NCBI GenBank assembly: GCA_900542035.1
Contig: UQMJ01000016.1
Location: forward strand, 1-61,835
Reading direction: 5' to 3'
DNA length: 61,835 nucleotides
Origin: an uncultured Clostridium sp.
GTDB lineage: Bacteria; Bacillota; Clostridia; Lachnospirales; Lachnospiraceae
In this document: one piece after another, positions 1-8,870 of the stretch
Layout of the letters: every line of letters begins with the position of its first letter
Numbering within the stretch: the first letter of the stretch is position 1
The notes under the pieces: generated by a model
Database searches by the model: none
What the model was told of the DNA's origin: nothing
The model's input: only the letters and a program-made list of their open reading frames with translations
Made by a program: the position numbers and the translations under genes

Positions 1-1
1 T

Positions 2-2122
2 GACAGAGGTGAAAAATACGGCTGCGGCAAGCCGGATTGTACCGTTGGCTGTGAATGTGACCGGTACATTGAGGTATGGAATAACGTATTTACCCAGTTT
101 GACAATGACGGTCATGGCAATTACAGCGATTTGGCACAGAAAAACATTGATACCGGTATGGGTTTAGAGCGTCTGGCAGTTGTAGTCCAGGATGTTGACT
201 CCCTGTTTACTGTGGATACCAATAAGGCCTTGTTGGACCGAGTATGCGAGCTGGCTCATGCAGAGTATCAGAAGGATCATGAGACCGACGTGTCCCTTCG
301 GATTGTTACCGACCATATCAAATCCTGTACGTTTATGATTTCTGACGGAATCATGCCGTCCAATGAAGGAAGAGGCTATGTACTCCGCCGTCTTCTGCGC
401 CGCGCTGCCCGTCATGGCAGAAAGCTTGGCATTGAAGGCAAGTTCCTGGCAGATTTGAGCAGCACGGTCATTAATCTGTCCAAAGACGGCTATCCGGAGC
501 TGGAAGAAAAGAAGGCTATGATTTTCAAAGTCCTTTCTGAGGAAGAGGATAAGTTTAATAAAACCATCGACCAGGGCCTTGCTATTTTAGCAGAAATGGA
601 AGAAAAGATGAGCGCAGAAGGCACCAGGGTGCTTTCCGGCGCAGATGCGTTTAAATTGTACGATACCTATGGCTTTCCAGTAGACTTAACCAAGGAAATC
701 TTGGAAGAAAAGGGCATGGAAGTAGACGAAGAAGGCTTTGCCGCTTCTATGAAGGAACAGAAAGAAAAAGCCAGAAAAGCCAGAAAGACGACAAACTACA
801 TGGGAGCAGATGTTACCGTATATCAGTCCATCGACGCTGCTATTACCACAAAATTTGTCGGCTATGACCGTCTGGTACACGATTCGAAGATTACGGTGCT
901 TACAACGGAGGATGAGATTGTAGAAGCCCTCACTGACGGCCAGAGAGGTACTGTTTTAGTAGAAGAGACTCCATTTTACGGCACCATGGGCGGCCAGCAG
1001 GGCGACGTAGGTACCATTGTCAGCGCAGGCGGCGAATTTAAGGTAGAAGATACCATTCATTTACAAGGCGGCAAGGTAGGCCATGTAGGCGTTATGGTAA
1101 AGGGAATGCTGCAGACCGGCGAAACCGTTGCCTTAAAGGTATGTGAAAAGAACCGCCGTTTGACAGAGAAGAACCACAGCGCGACCCATCTGCTTCACAA
1201 GGCTTTGCGTACCGTTTTAGGCACCCATGTCGAGCAGGCAGGTTCCTTGGTTTCTGCAGATCGTCTCCGCTTTGACTTTACTCATTTCTCTGCCATGACT
1301 GCAGAAGAGATTGCAAAAGTCGAGGCGATTGTAAATGAAGAAATTCAGCGCTCTTTACCGGTTGTAACCCAGGAGATGTCTTTAGAGGATGCAAAAAAGA
1401 CGGGCGCTATGGCGCTGTTTGGAGAAAAGTACGGAGAAGTAGTCCGCGTCGTTCAGATGGGCGATTTCTCTACCGAGCTTTGCGGCGGTACCCACGTATC
1501 CGATACCGGTTCCATCCAGGCATTTAAGATTTTATCCGAGGCAGGTATTGCAGCAGGCGTGCGCCGTATTGAAGCACTGACTGCAGACGGCCTGATGAAT
1601 TACTATAAAGAGACGGAAAACGAACTGCACCAGGCGGCTAAGACGGCCAAGACTACACCGGCTTCCTTAAATGCCAGAATTGAAGCGATGTTAGAAGAGA
1701 TTAAGGCGCTTCATTCTGAAAATGAAAAGTTAAAGAGCAAGCTGGCCAACGAAGCAATGGGCGACGTAATGGATCAGGTTCAGGAAATTAATGGCGTAAA
1801 GCTGTTGGCGGTAAAGGTTGCAGACGTAGACATGAACGGTCTGAGAAATTTAGGCGACCAGTTAAAAGAAAAACTGGGAGAAGGCGTGATTGTGATTGCA
1901 TCTGTAACAGACGGCAAAGTAAACTTAATGGCAGCCGTAACCGACGGAGCACAGAAGATGGGCGCTCATGCAGGAAACTTAATCAAAGCCATTGCCGGAT
2001 TAGTTGGCGGCGGCGGCGGCGGACGTCCGAATATGGCTCAGGCAGGCGGAAAAAATCCGGCTGGAGTAGACGATGCACTGAAAGAAGCTGCAAAAGTTGT
2101 CGGAGAACAGATAAAATCATAA
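2..2122 (+). CDS. alaS: Alanyl-tRNA synthetase, C-terminal 706 residues (5' end outside window)
   Basis: This enzyme charges tRNA-Ala with alanine and edits mischarged Ser and Gly in the cytoplasm. The frame is open from base 2, so the N-terminal part of the catalytic core lies upstream; against a usual length near 880 residues about 170 are missing. The visible part opens with the end of the class II core (DRGEKYGCGKPDC), followed by the Arg-rich GRGYVLRRLLRRAARHG segment. The editing domain shows its zinc ligands as HSATH (bases 1175-1189) and CGGTH (1481-1495). The C-terminal C-Ala domain has the usual glycine run (about 2004-2021). The gene is followed by a separate promoter for rpsU. Nothing looks broken. 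The identification is secure. Confidence 0.98.
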   Translation, partial: DRGEKYGCGKPDCTVGCECDRYIEVWNNVFTQFDNDGHGNYSDLAQKNIDTGMGLERLAVVVQDVDSLFTVDTNKALLDRVCELAHAEYQKDHETDVSLRIVTDHIKSCTFMISDGIMPSNEGRGYVLRRLLRRAARHGRKLGIEGKFLADLSSTVINLSKDGYPELEEKKAMIFKVLSEEEDKFNKTIDQGLAILAEMEEKMSAEGTRVLSGADAFKLYDTYGFPVDLTKEILEEKGMEVDEEGFAASMKEQKEKARKARKTTNYMGADVTVYQSIDAAITTKFVGYDRLVHDSKITVLTTEDEIVEALTDGQRGTVLVEETPFYGTMGGQQGDVGTIVSAGGEFKVEDTIHLQGGKVGHVGVMVKGMLQTGETVALKVCEKNRRLTEKNHSATHLLHKALRTVLGTHVEQAGSLVSADRLRFDFTHFSAMTAEEIAKVEAIVNEEIQRSLPVVTQEMSLEDAKKTGAMALFGEKYGEVVRVVQMGDFSTELCGGTHVSDTGSIQAFKILSEAGIAAGVRRIEALTADGLMNYYKETENELHQAAKTAKTTPASLNARIEAMLEEIKALHSENEKLKSKLANEAMGDVMDQVQEINGVKLLAVKVADVDMNGLRNLGDQLKEKLGEGVIVIASVTDGKVNLMAAVTDGAQKMGAHAGNLIKAIAGLVGGGGGGRPNMAQAGGKNPAGVDDALKEAAKVVGEQIKS

Positions 2123-2129
2123 AATGTTC

Positions 2130-2157
2130 TTGACGTATGGTAAATTTATGATATAAT
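2130..2157 (+). promoter_or_regulatory. Sigma-A type promoter for rpsU
   Basis: TTGACG (2130-2135) and TATAAT (2152-2157) are separated by 16 bases. The pair sits just after the alaS stop and about 75 bases before the rpsU start, so rpsU can be transcribed independently of alaS. Confidence 0.7.
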
Positions 2158-2233
2158 CAATTCAGTGTGAAAAATACCCATACAGTTGTATTACGCACAA
2201 TTACACAACTGGAGGGAGGTTAGGTGTGAGGCT

Positions 2234-2410
2234 ATGTCAAACGTAATTGTTAAAGATAACGAGAGCTTAGACAGCGCTTTACGCAGATTCAAGAGAAACT
2301 GCGCAAAGGCTGGTATTCAGCAGGAAATTCGTAAAAGAGAGCATTACGAGAAACCAAGCGTAAGACGTAAGAAAAAGTCTGAAGCTGCAAGAAAGCGTAA
2401 GTATAATTAA
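2234..2410 (+). CDS. rpsU: 30S ribosomal protein S21
   Basis: Small, very basic 58-residue ribosomal protein of the 30S subunit, placed near the anti-Shine-Dalgarno region of 16S rRNA. The start at MSNVIVKDNE follows a GGAGGGAGGT ribosome site at 2211-2220; an in-frame extension upstream would cover that site and is not credible. The sequence shows the family's central FKRNCAKAGI and the C-terminal basic tract RRKKKSEAARKRK. It is a single-gene unit, with its own promoter upstream and a strong terminator directly after. The identification is secure. Confidence 0.97.
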   Translation: MSNVIVKDNESLDSALRRFKRNCAKAGIQQEIRKREHYEKPSVRRKKKSEAARKRKYN

Positions 2411-2419
2411 TGCTTATTT

Positions 2420-2453
2420 AAAGTCCCAGTGTATCACTGGGACTTTTTCTTTA
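2420..2453 (+). terminator. Intrinsic terminator after rpsU
   Basis: An 11-bp perfect stem (AAAGTCCCAGT / ACTGGGACTTT) with a GTATC loop is followed by a T-rich tail (TTTTTCTTT). It separates rpsU from the yqfC operon. Confidence 0.88.
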
Positions 2454-2485
2454 TTCCAGAGCATATACTAAGAAGGAAATAACCG

Positions 2486-2767
2486 GTGTGGAAGTGGGAG
2501 ATGTTTGCACAATCAAAGGAATTGCTGGTCACATCTTTAAAATTTCCGGAAGATGTGGTAATGGGAGAGATGATGCTTTCCTTTGCAGGCCGCAGAGCGC
2601 TGCTGGTGGAAAATTATCGGGCCATTGTCCTTTATACCGATGAACTGATAAAGCTTCAGGGGAAGACCTGCAGGCTGTGTGTTTCGGGAAGCCGGCTTTC
2701 TATTCAATATTATACCAAAGAAGAGATGAAAATAACCGGACAGATTAAATCGGTACAATTTGAATAG
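2486..2767 (+). CDS. yqfC: Sporulation protein YqfC
   Basis: A 93-residue YabP/YqfC-family protein. It is expressed in the mother cell during sporulation in Bacillus, where its biochemical role is not established; family members help build the spore envelope. I chose the GTG start at 2486 because AAGGA lies about 8 bases upstream (2473-2477) and the length then equals the B. subtilis protein; an ATG five codons later is possible. There is no signal peptide or clear membrane segment. It is the first gene of yqfC-yqfD-phoH-ybeY, an order conserved in Firmicutes, and this supports the name more than any single motif does. Confidence 0.87.
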   Translation: MWKWEMFAQSKELLVTSLKFPEDVVMGEMMLSFAGRRALLVENYRAIVLYTDELIKLQGKTCRLCVSGSRLSIQYYTKEEMKITGQIKSVQFE

Positions 2768-2788
2768 AAGTAAAAGGATGGTGAAGCC

Positions 2789-4000
2789 ATGTATCTGAAA
2801 ATCCTTCACAGCCTTAAGGGCGTGGTGCGGGTACGGCTTTCTGGCGGTTCGCCGGAACGCTTTTTTAACCTGTGCAGCGCAGGCGGTATTGAACTATGGG
2901 ACTTTACCTATCAAAAAGGAGTCTGCAGATGTTCCATGACTCTGCCGGACTTTTTTAAAATCCGGCCTTATGCCGGAAAAGCAAAGGTACGGCTGGTTGT
3001 GGAAGAAAAAGTGGGACTTCCTTTTTTTATGCAGAAAAACCGGAAGCGGGTCTGGTACGGAGTGGGACTTGGCTGCTTTTTTCTCCTTTTGTACGGACTA
3101 TCCTTTTTTATCTGGGAGATTTCTTTTTCCGGCAATTACCATTACACAGAGGACACCCTGACTGCTTTTTTGAAAGAGAGCGGCGTGGAATGCGGAATCC
3201 GGAAAGGGAGGATTGACTGTGAAGAGCTGGAATCATCAATCCGGTCTGCATTTCCGGAAATTACCTGGGTGTCTGCCAGAATTTCCGGAACCAGGCTTCT
3301 GGTACAGGTAAAGGAAAATGAGGTTTTATCAGAAATTCCTCCCAAAAACGAAACGCCTTGTGATTTGACGGCAGACTACGATGGAACGATTACAAATATG
3401 ATAGTCCGCTCCGGTATTCCTCAGGTACAAATAGGGGAAGAAGTAAAAAAAGGACAGATTCTGGTCAGAGGGGCGGTTCCGATTACGGATGACAATGGGG
3501 AAACCGCCAAAGAACACCTGGTCTGCGCAGATGCAGATATTACTGCCAGGAGCTGTTATCGTTACCGCAAGACCTTTCCGGTGTTTCATACTGTTTTATC
3601 CGATACCGGCAATGTCAGAAAAGGACTGATGTTTAAAATAGGCCCTTATTCTGTACGGATTCTTGTTCCAGCCAGGGCAGATACCACCTGGAGAACGATT
3701 GTCCAGGAGCATCAGGTCCGGCTGTTCGGGGATTTTTACCTTCCCGTCTGGTGGGGGATTATAACTTCCAGGGAGACGGTTTCCTATGACAGGGCTTATA
3801 CGAAAAAAGAAATGGAAGAAAAGGGAGCGGAGATTCACCGGAATTTTTTGAATAATTTAAGTGAAAAGGGGGTACACATTATTGAAAATAATGTTAAAAT
3901 ACTAGAAGATGCATCTCTATGCCATGTAGAGGGCTCAGCAGTGGGAGAAGGCGCCATAGGACAGCTCCGGCCGGCGGAGCTGATTCCGGCAGAAAATTAA
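2789..4000 (+). CDS. yqfD: Sporulation protein YqfD
   Basis: A 403-residue membrane protein of the YqfD family, mother-cell expressed and needed for efficient sporulation in Bacillus (family knowledge). The N-terminal cytoplasmic region of about 85 residues is basic. One strong transmembrane segment follows (about 90-112, with GLGCFFLLLYGLSFF). The large outer region starts with a POTRA-like stretch (SGNYHYTEDTLTAFL) and continues to a beta-rich C-terminal half. The start has AAAAGGATGG about 7 bases upstream. It follows yqfC by 21 bases and precedes phoH by 19, so the three are surely co-transcribed. Confidence 0.9.
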   Translation: MYLKILHSLKGVVRVRLSGGSPERFFNLCSAGGIELWDFTYQKGVCRCSMTLPDFFKIRPYAGKAKVRLVVEEKVGLPFFMQKNRKRVWYGVGLGCFFLLLYGLSFFIWEISFSGNYHYTEDTLTAFLKESGVECGIRKGRIDCEELESSIRSAFPEITWVSARISGTRLLVQVKENEVLSEIPPKNETPCDLTADYDGTITNMIVRSGIPQVQIGEEVKKGQILVRGAVPITDDNGETAKEHLVCADADITARSCYRYRKTFPVFHTVLSDTGNVRKGLMFKIGPYSVRILVPARADTTWRTIVQEHQVRLFGDFYLPVWWGIITSRETVSYDRAYTKKEMEEKGAEIHRNFLNNLSEKGVHIIENNVKILEDASLCHVEGSAVGEGAIGQLRPAELIPAEN

Positions 4001-4019
4001 AGGAGTATTGGAGAATTTC

Positions 4020-5024
4020 ATGAGCATAACAGACACAATGATTGACATTCCTACAGAACACGAGAAAAATGTATGCGGCCAGTTTGACGCGTATTTAAAG
4101 AAAATCGAGAAAACCCTTCATGTTACCATGGTAGCCAGAGACGGCGCCATTAAGATCATCGGGCCGGAGGAGGCAATCGGTCAGGCTAAGGCAGTATTTC
4201 ACGATTTGATTGAACTTTCCAAACGGGGCAATCCGATTACCGAACAGAATGTAGACTACGCCCTGGCTCTGTCTTTTACCGAAGGAAGCAGCAAGCTTTT
4301 AGAAATTGACAAGGACATTATCTGCCGCACCATTGCCGGCCGTCCGGTAAAGCCAAAGACGGTAGGACAGAAACAGTATGTGGATCAGATCCGCAAGAAA
4401 ATGATTGTATTTGGAATCGGACCGGCTGGTACGGGAAAGACGTATCTTGCCATGGCGATGGCGATCCAGGCCTTTAAAAACGGCGAAGTAGGGCGGATTA
4501 TCCTGACCCGTCCGGCTATTGAGGCAGGAGAAAAGCTGGGATTTCTGCCTGGAGATCTCCAGAGTAAGATTGACCCCTACCTTCGCCCTCTGTACGATGC
4601 CCTGTATCAAATCATGGGGGCGGAAACCTATCTTCACAATGCAGAAAAAGGTCTGATTGAAGTGGCGCCTTTGGCTTACATGAGAGGACGTACGCTGGAC
4701 AATGCCTACATTATTCTGGATGAGGCGCAAAATACCACTCCGGCCCAGATGAAGATGTTCTTAACCCGTATCGGATTTGGCTCCAAAGTCATCATTACCG
4801 GAGACCAGACCCAGAAGGATCTGCCGGCAGGAACGGTATCCGGACTGGATACGGCGGTAAAGGTGTTAAAAAAGATTGATGACATCGGCTTTTGTTATTT
4901 AACCAACAGCGATGTGGTCCGCCATCCGCTGGTACAAAAGATTGTCCAGGCTTATGATGATTACGAAGCAAAGAAACCTGCGGAAACATCCAGGGTAAAG
5001 GTAACCTATAGGAGGAAATCATGA
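4020..5024 (+). CDS. phoH: PhoH-family ATPase (PhoH/PhoL)
   Basis: A cytoplasmic P-loop NTPase of the PhoH/PhoL family, linked to RNA metabolism and ribosome maturation through its partner YbeY. It has 334 residues. The N-terminal third is a KH-like region (about 1-100). The ATPase domain shows Walker A (GPAGTGKTYLA) and Walker B (IILDEAQNTTP). I place the start at ATG 4020, with GGAG six bases upstream; a TTG at 4008 would sit only two bases from AGGAG. The stop overlaps the ybeY start in an ATGA arrangement, so the two products are translationally coupled. Confidence 0.95.
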   Translation: MSITDTMIDIPTEHEKNVCGQFDAYLKKIEKTLHVTMVARDGAIKIIGPEEAIGQAKAVFHDLIELSKRGNPITEQNVDYALALSFTEGSSKLLEIDKDIICRTIAGRPVKPKTVGQKQYVDQIRKKMIVFGIGPAGTGKTYLAMAMAIQAFKNGEVGRIILTRPAIEAGEKLGFLPGDLQSKIDPYLRPLYDALYQIMGAETYLHNAEKGLIEVAPLAYMRGRTLDNAYIILDEAQNTTPAQMKMFLTRIGFGSKVIITGDQTQKDLPAGTVSGLDTAVKVLKKIDDIGFCYLTNSDVVRHPLVQKIVQAYDDYEAKKPAETSRVKVTYRRKS

Positions 5025-5518
5025 GTATTACCATTGATTATGAAACAGAGAAGCAGTTAGGAATTGACTATGAGAAGATTATTAAGGAGATAGTAGAAGA
5101 GGCTCTGGACTATGAGGGCTGTCCCTATGAGACGGAAATCAGCGTTCTGATAACAGACAATGAAGAGATTCAGACGATTAACAGAGAGTACCGGCAGATT
5201 GACCGTCCAACTGACGTGCTGTCTTTTCCTATGCTGGAATACGAGACGCCTTCGGATTTTTCCAGGGCAGAGGAAGAGTTCTGCGACTGTTTCAATCCGG
5301 AAACTGGAGAATTGATGTTGGGGGATATTATTTTATCGGTTGATAAGATTGAAGAGCAGGCCAATGCGTACGGGCATTCAAAAGAACGGGAACTGGCATT
5401 TCTGGTGGCTCACAGTATGCTTCATCTGTGCGGCTACGACCATATGGAAGACGGGGAACGTCTGGTTATGGAACAAAAGCAGGAAGAAATTTTACAGCGG
5501 AAGGGGTACAAAAGATAA
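5021..5518 (+). CDS. ybeY: Endoribonuclease YbeY
   Basis: A metal-dependent single-strand endoribonuclease that works in 16S rRNA 3'-end processing and ribosome quality control. It has 165 residues, the usual length. The zinc site is the family motif H-x3-H-x5-H, seen as HSMLHLCGYDH near residue 130. The PTDVLSFPM block is also typical. The gene overlaps phoH by four bases, and its AGGAGG (5010-5015) lies inside phoH. The next gene starts at the base after its stop codon. Confidence 0.97.
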   Translation: MSITIDYETEKQLGIDYEKIIKEIVEEALDYEGCPYETEISVLITDNEEIQTINREYRQIDRPTDVLSFPMLEYETPSDFSRAEEEFCDCFNPETGELMLGDIILSVDKIEEQANAYGHSKERELAFLVAHSMLHLCGYDHMEDGERLVMEQKQEEILQRKGYKR

Positions 5519-6676
5519 ATGAGTCAATGGGGGAAGAGATGGAAATGGGCGGCGGCAGTCAGCGCTGCCGCAGTATTGGGGCTGACAGGATGTTCTGGAA
5601 ATGGAGCGGATGCTTCGGCAACGCTTCCGCAGGAAACGGCGGAGATGACCGAAGCCGAAACCACCAGGGCAGAGATTGAGATTCATCAGGAGACGACAAA
5701 GGCCCAGCCGGAAGAACTGGGTTACTACCGTCCGGAAGAACGGATAGAGGAAAATGGAAAAATCCGCAGCTATTTAACAGGGGAGCTGGTAGACGCAAAA
5801 CAGGGAAATAGGCGTCCGCTGGCCGTTATGATGAGCAACGACAAGCAGGCCCTGCCCCAGTATGGACTGAATCGGGCAGGGGTGGTCTATGAAGCGCCGG
5901 TAGAGGGAACCATGAACCGGTATATGGCGCTGATCGAAGAGTTTGACGATTTGGATCGGATTGGGTCCGTCCGGAGCTGCCGCACGTATTACACGTATTT
6001 TGCCAGGGAATTTGAGGCAATCTACGCCCATTTTGGCCAGAGTACCTTTGCAAAGCCGTATCTGGGCAAGGTGGTAACCAATATTAACGGCATTGAGGGA
6101 GTGGGAAGTTCTGCTTTTTACCGGACAAAAGACCGGAAGGCGCCTCACAATGCCTATACCAGCGGAACAAGGATTTTGGAAACTGCTGAAAAATTAGGTT
6201 ATACCTGGGAATATCCGGACAGTTACCAGGGGCATTACCGTTTTGCAAAGGGGGAAGAAACGTTAGAAGGCCGTCCAGGCGTTATGGATGCGTCTTCCGT
6301 AAAGCCAGGCTATCCGTTAAACCAGCCGGAATTTGTCTATGACAAAGAGGACGGACTTTACCACCGCTACCAGTATGGATCTGTGCATTCCGGCGATGAA
6401 GGCCCTATTGCCGTAAAAAATGTCCTGATTCAGTGGTGCCAGTGGGGGCATTATGCCTCGACAGATTATTTAAATATTAATGTACATACTGGTTCCGGAG
6501 GATATTATATTACCAATGGAAACGCCATTCCCATTACCTGGGAAAAAGACGGGGAATACGGGGTTACCCATTATTACGACCAGAATCGGGAAGAGATTCT
6601 GCTAAATCCAGGAAAAACCTGGGTCTGCATCATTGCGACTAAAGATGCGGCCCAGGCGGTAAAAATTGAAGGATAA
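5519..6676 (+). CDS. DUF3048 (YerB-like) lipoprotein
   Basis: A 385-residue secreted lipoprotein of the YerB/DUF3048 family, whose function is unknown. The N-terminus has a basic segment, a hydrophobic stretch and a lipobox ending LTGC (Cys about 25), so it should be anchored on the outer face of the membrane. A Glu/Thr-rich linker follows to about residue 75. The two DUF3048 lobes then begin at RPLAVMMSND and end near FVYDKEDGLYHRYQYG and beyond. The start codon directly follows the ybeY stop, with AAGGGG at 5501-5506. Co-transcription with the phoH-ybeY operon is likely. Confidence 0.88.
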   Translation: MSQWGKRWKWAAAVSAAAVLGLTGCSGNGADASATLPQETAEMTEAETTRAEIEIHQETTKAQPEELGYYRPEERIEENGKIRSYLTGELVDAKQGNRRPLAVMMSNDKQALPQYGLNRAGVVYEAPVEGTMNRYMALIEEFDDLDRIGSVRSCRTYYTYFAREFEAIYAHFGQSTFAKPYLGKVVTNINGIEGVGSSAFYRTKDRKAPHNAYTSGTRILETAEKLGYTWEYPDSYQGHYRFAKGEETLEGRPGVMDASSVKPGYPLNQPEFVYDKEDGLYHRYQYGSVHSGDEGPIAVKNVLIQWCQWGHYASTDYLNINVHTGSGGYYITNGNAIPITWEKDGEYGVTHYYDQNREEILLNPGKTWVCIIATKDAAQAVKIEG

Positions 6677-6693
6677 AGAAAGAGACTTACATT

Positions 6694-8352
6694 ATGCACA
6701 CTAGAAACAATTTTGTTGTACAGGGAAGTATTTTGGCCATTGCCGGCATTATCGTACGGTTAATCGGTATGCTGTACCGGATTCCCTTGATTGAGATTAT
6801 CGGAACAGAGGGAAATGGCTACTATACTTCTGCGTTCAGCGTGTATTCGATTTTGCTGATCGTATCTTCCTACAGCCTTCCGACTGCGGTTTCCAAAATG
6901 GTTGCCGGACGGATTGCAGTAGGACAGTATAAAAACAGTCAGAAGATTTTAAAGGCCGCATTGATCTACGCCACAGTGGTGGGAGCGCTGGCAGGCGCTG
7001 TGCTGTGGTTCGGAGCAGATTTGTTTGCTCAGCTTCTGGGAATGCCTTTTTGCAGATATGCGTTAAAAACTTTGGCTCCTACGGTTTGGATTATGGCCTA
7101 TTTAGGAGTGCTTAGGGGATATTTCCAGGGACATGGAACCATGGTTCCCACTGCAGTTTCCCAGTTGTTTGAACAGATTGTCAATGCGGTGGTCAGCATC
7201 GGCGCTGCCAGCTGGCTGGTAAAAAAAGGCCTGGAAGCCGACCTGGTTTATGGGGAAACCGAGTATGCCAGCTCTTTTGGCGCAGCAGGCGGAACGTTGG
7301 GAACCGGAGCCGGAGCCGCCATTGCCCTGGCATTTTTCCTGCTTCTGCTGTTTTTGTATCGTCCCGTTATGAGACGGCAGCTTAAAAAAGATAAAACCGG
7401 CAGGGAAGATTCTTTTGGAAAAATTGCAGCAGTGCTGACCATTACCATCCTGCCCATTGTATTAAGCAGCACCGTTTATAACATCAGTTCCGTATTGGAT
7501 AACTACCTGTTTGCGTCCGGACTGCGGGCTTTGGGAGAGGAAGATCAGATGGCAGCCCTTTGGGGAGTGTTTGGGGAATACCATCTGCTCTTTAACATTC
7601 CGGTAGCTCTGGCCAATGCCCTGTCGTCGTCCCTGATTCCGGCTCTGGCCAATGCAGCTGCCATGCGGGATCGCAAAGCAGCCGTCCAGAGAACCAGAAC
7701 TGCAATCCGTTTTTCCATGATTATTGCCATTCCGGCAGCAGTCGGATTGAGCGTTCTGGCAGAGCCAATCTGCAACCTGCTGTTTGCCAGCCACGACAAT
7801 GAACTCCTGATTAAACTCATGGTGGCAGGCTCTGCGGCAGTGGTATTCTTCTCCCTGTCTACCATGACCAATGCTATTTTACAGGGAACCAACCACATGA
7901 GCGCTCCTCTTATCCATTCTGCCATTGCCCTGATTCCTCATGTGCTGTTTTTGGTCATTTTCCAGAGAGTAATGGGACTTGGCATTTACAGCGTGGTGTA
8001 TTCCAACGTATTGTTTGCGCTGGTAGTCTGTATTTTAAATCAGCTGGCTATCCGCAAATACCTGCGCTACCGCCAGGAGTATAAAAAAACGTTCCTGGTT
8101 CCGATTGCCTGCTCTGCCATTATGGGATTTGCCGCCTTTGGCGCTTACACGGCGATTTACAGCCTGCTTCCGGAAGGCATGGCGTCCGGCCGTCTTGGCA
8201 TTATCCTGGCATTGTGTCCGGCTATTTTGGCGGCAGTTCTGATCTATGGAGTTCTGCTTTTGAGATTTGGCGGCTTCAGCGACAAAGAGCTAAAAGAAAT
8301 GCCTATGGGGACCAGGCTTTTAGGAGCAGCAAGAAAACTGCATCTCCGTTAA
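6694..8352 (+). CDS. Polysaccharide/lipid flippase, SpoVB/MurJ type
   Basis: A 552-residue integral membrane protein of the MOP superfamily (SpoVB/MurJ/Wzx group). It shows about 14 hydrophobic segments spread over the whole length, and an N-terminal signature, NNFVVQGSILAIAGIIVRLIGMLYR, of the stage V sporulation protein B group (quoted in part: LAIAGIIVRLIGMLYRIPL). Relatives flip lipid-linked precursors such as lipid II, or act in spore cortex synthesis. The ribosome site is weak (AAGAAAGAGA). Spore-cortex and vegetative paralogues are common in Clostridia, and sequence alone does not tell me which this is. Confidence 0.85.
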   Translation: MHTRNNFVVQGSILAIAGIIVRLIGMLYRIPLIEIIGTEGNGYYTSAFSVYSILLIVSSYSLPTAVSKMVAGRIAVGQYKNSQKILKAALIYATVVGALAGAVLWFGADLFAQLLGMPFCRYALKTLAPTVWIMAYLGVLRGYFQGHGTMVPTAVSQLFEQIVNAVVSIGAASWLVKKGLEADLVYGETEYASSFGAAGGTLGTGAGAAIALAFFLLLLFLYRPVMRRQLKKDKTGREDSFGKIAAVLTITILPIVLSSTVYNISSVLDNYLFASGLRALGEEDQMAALWGVFGEYHLLFNIPVALANALSSSLIPALANAAAMRDRKAAVQRTRTAIRFSMIIAIPAAVGLSVLAEPICNLLFASHDNELLIKLMVAGSAAVVFFSLSTMTNAILQGTNHMSAPLIHSAIALIPHVLFLVIFQRVMGLGIYSVVYSNVLFALVVCILNQLAIRKYLRYRQEYKKTFLVPIACSAIMGFAAFGAYTAIYSLLPEGMASGRLGIILALCPAILAAVLIYGVLLLRFGGFSDKELKEMPMGTRLLGAARKLHLR

Positions 8353-8410
8353 AAAACAGGGATAATCTGACAAAATAAGCAGATACTAACCGTGGAAAGG
8401 AGGAATTTCC

Positions 8411-8794
8411 ATGAAACGGTTTGTATACTGCTTATTTTTATTTGTCGGAGTCAGCTTCCTCTGCCTGGGAGCAGGAGTCTGGGTAACCAGAACATCGTCG
8501 GAACAGAAAGACAGGCAGGAAAAAATAATGGAACAGGAAACACTGCCGCCAGACAGGGCGGTAATCAACCAGACGGAAGTAGAACACATTTCTACTGCCG
8601 AGGATCCGCCTTACTGCCTGGTATCCGAAGACGGATTTTTACTGGTATTCCGAAAAAACCAGACCGATGTGTGCTTATATACCCACATTCCCATTGCCGA
8701 TTTTCCCAAGGAAGAACAGGATAAGCTCCGGCAGGGAATCTGGTTTGCGACCATGATGGAGGTTTACAGTTATTTGGAATCTTATACCAGTTAA
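8411..8794 (+). CDS. Small membrane-anchored protein with BofC C-terminal-like domain
   Basis: A 127-residue protein with one N-terminal membrane segment (about 4-26) that probably serves as an uncleaved anchor. Residues 66-126 resemble the BofC C-terminal domain: a short beta hairpin with FLLVF, then THIPIADFPKEEQDKLRQG and a final helix ending YLESY. BofC in Bacillus is a forespore protein that restrains the SpoIVB protease in sigma-K signalling. Here the N-terminal BofC domain is replaced by the anchor and a short linker. AAAGGAGG lies eight bases before the start. The family match is by eye, so a sporulation checkpoint role is an inference. Confidence 0.6.
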   Translation: MKRFVYCLFLFVGVSFLCLGAGVWVTRTSSEQKDRQEKIMEQETLPPDRAVINQTEVEHISTAEDPPYCLVSEDGFLLVFRKNQTDVCLYTHIPIADFPKEEQDKLRQGIWFATMMEVYSYLESYTS

Positions 8795-8828
8795 GGATGG
8801 TATTTTTGTGGCAAATCCGGTTTAACTG

Positions 8829-8837
8829 TGTTATACT
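8829..8837 (+). promoter_or_regulatory. Possible extended -10 promoter for the flavoprotein operon
   Basis: TGTTATACT is an extended -10 element 34 bases before the GTG start of the next gene. No good -35 is seen at 17 bases (TGGCAA), so this is a weak call. Confidence 0.4.
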
Positions 8838-8870
8838 GATTACCTAATATCATCAGAAGAGGGTTTCATT

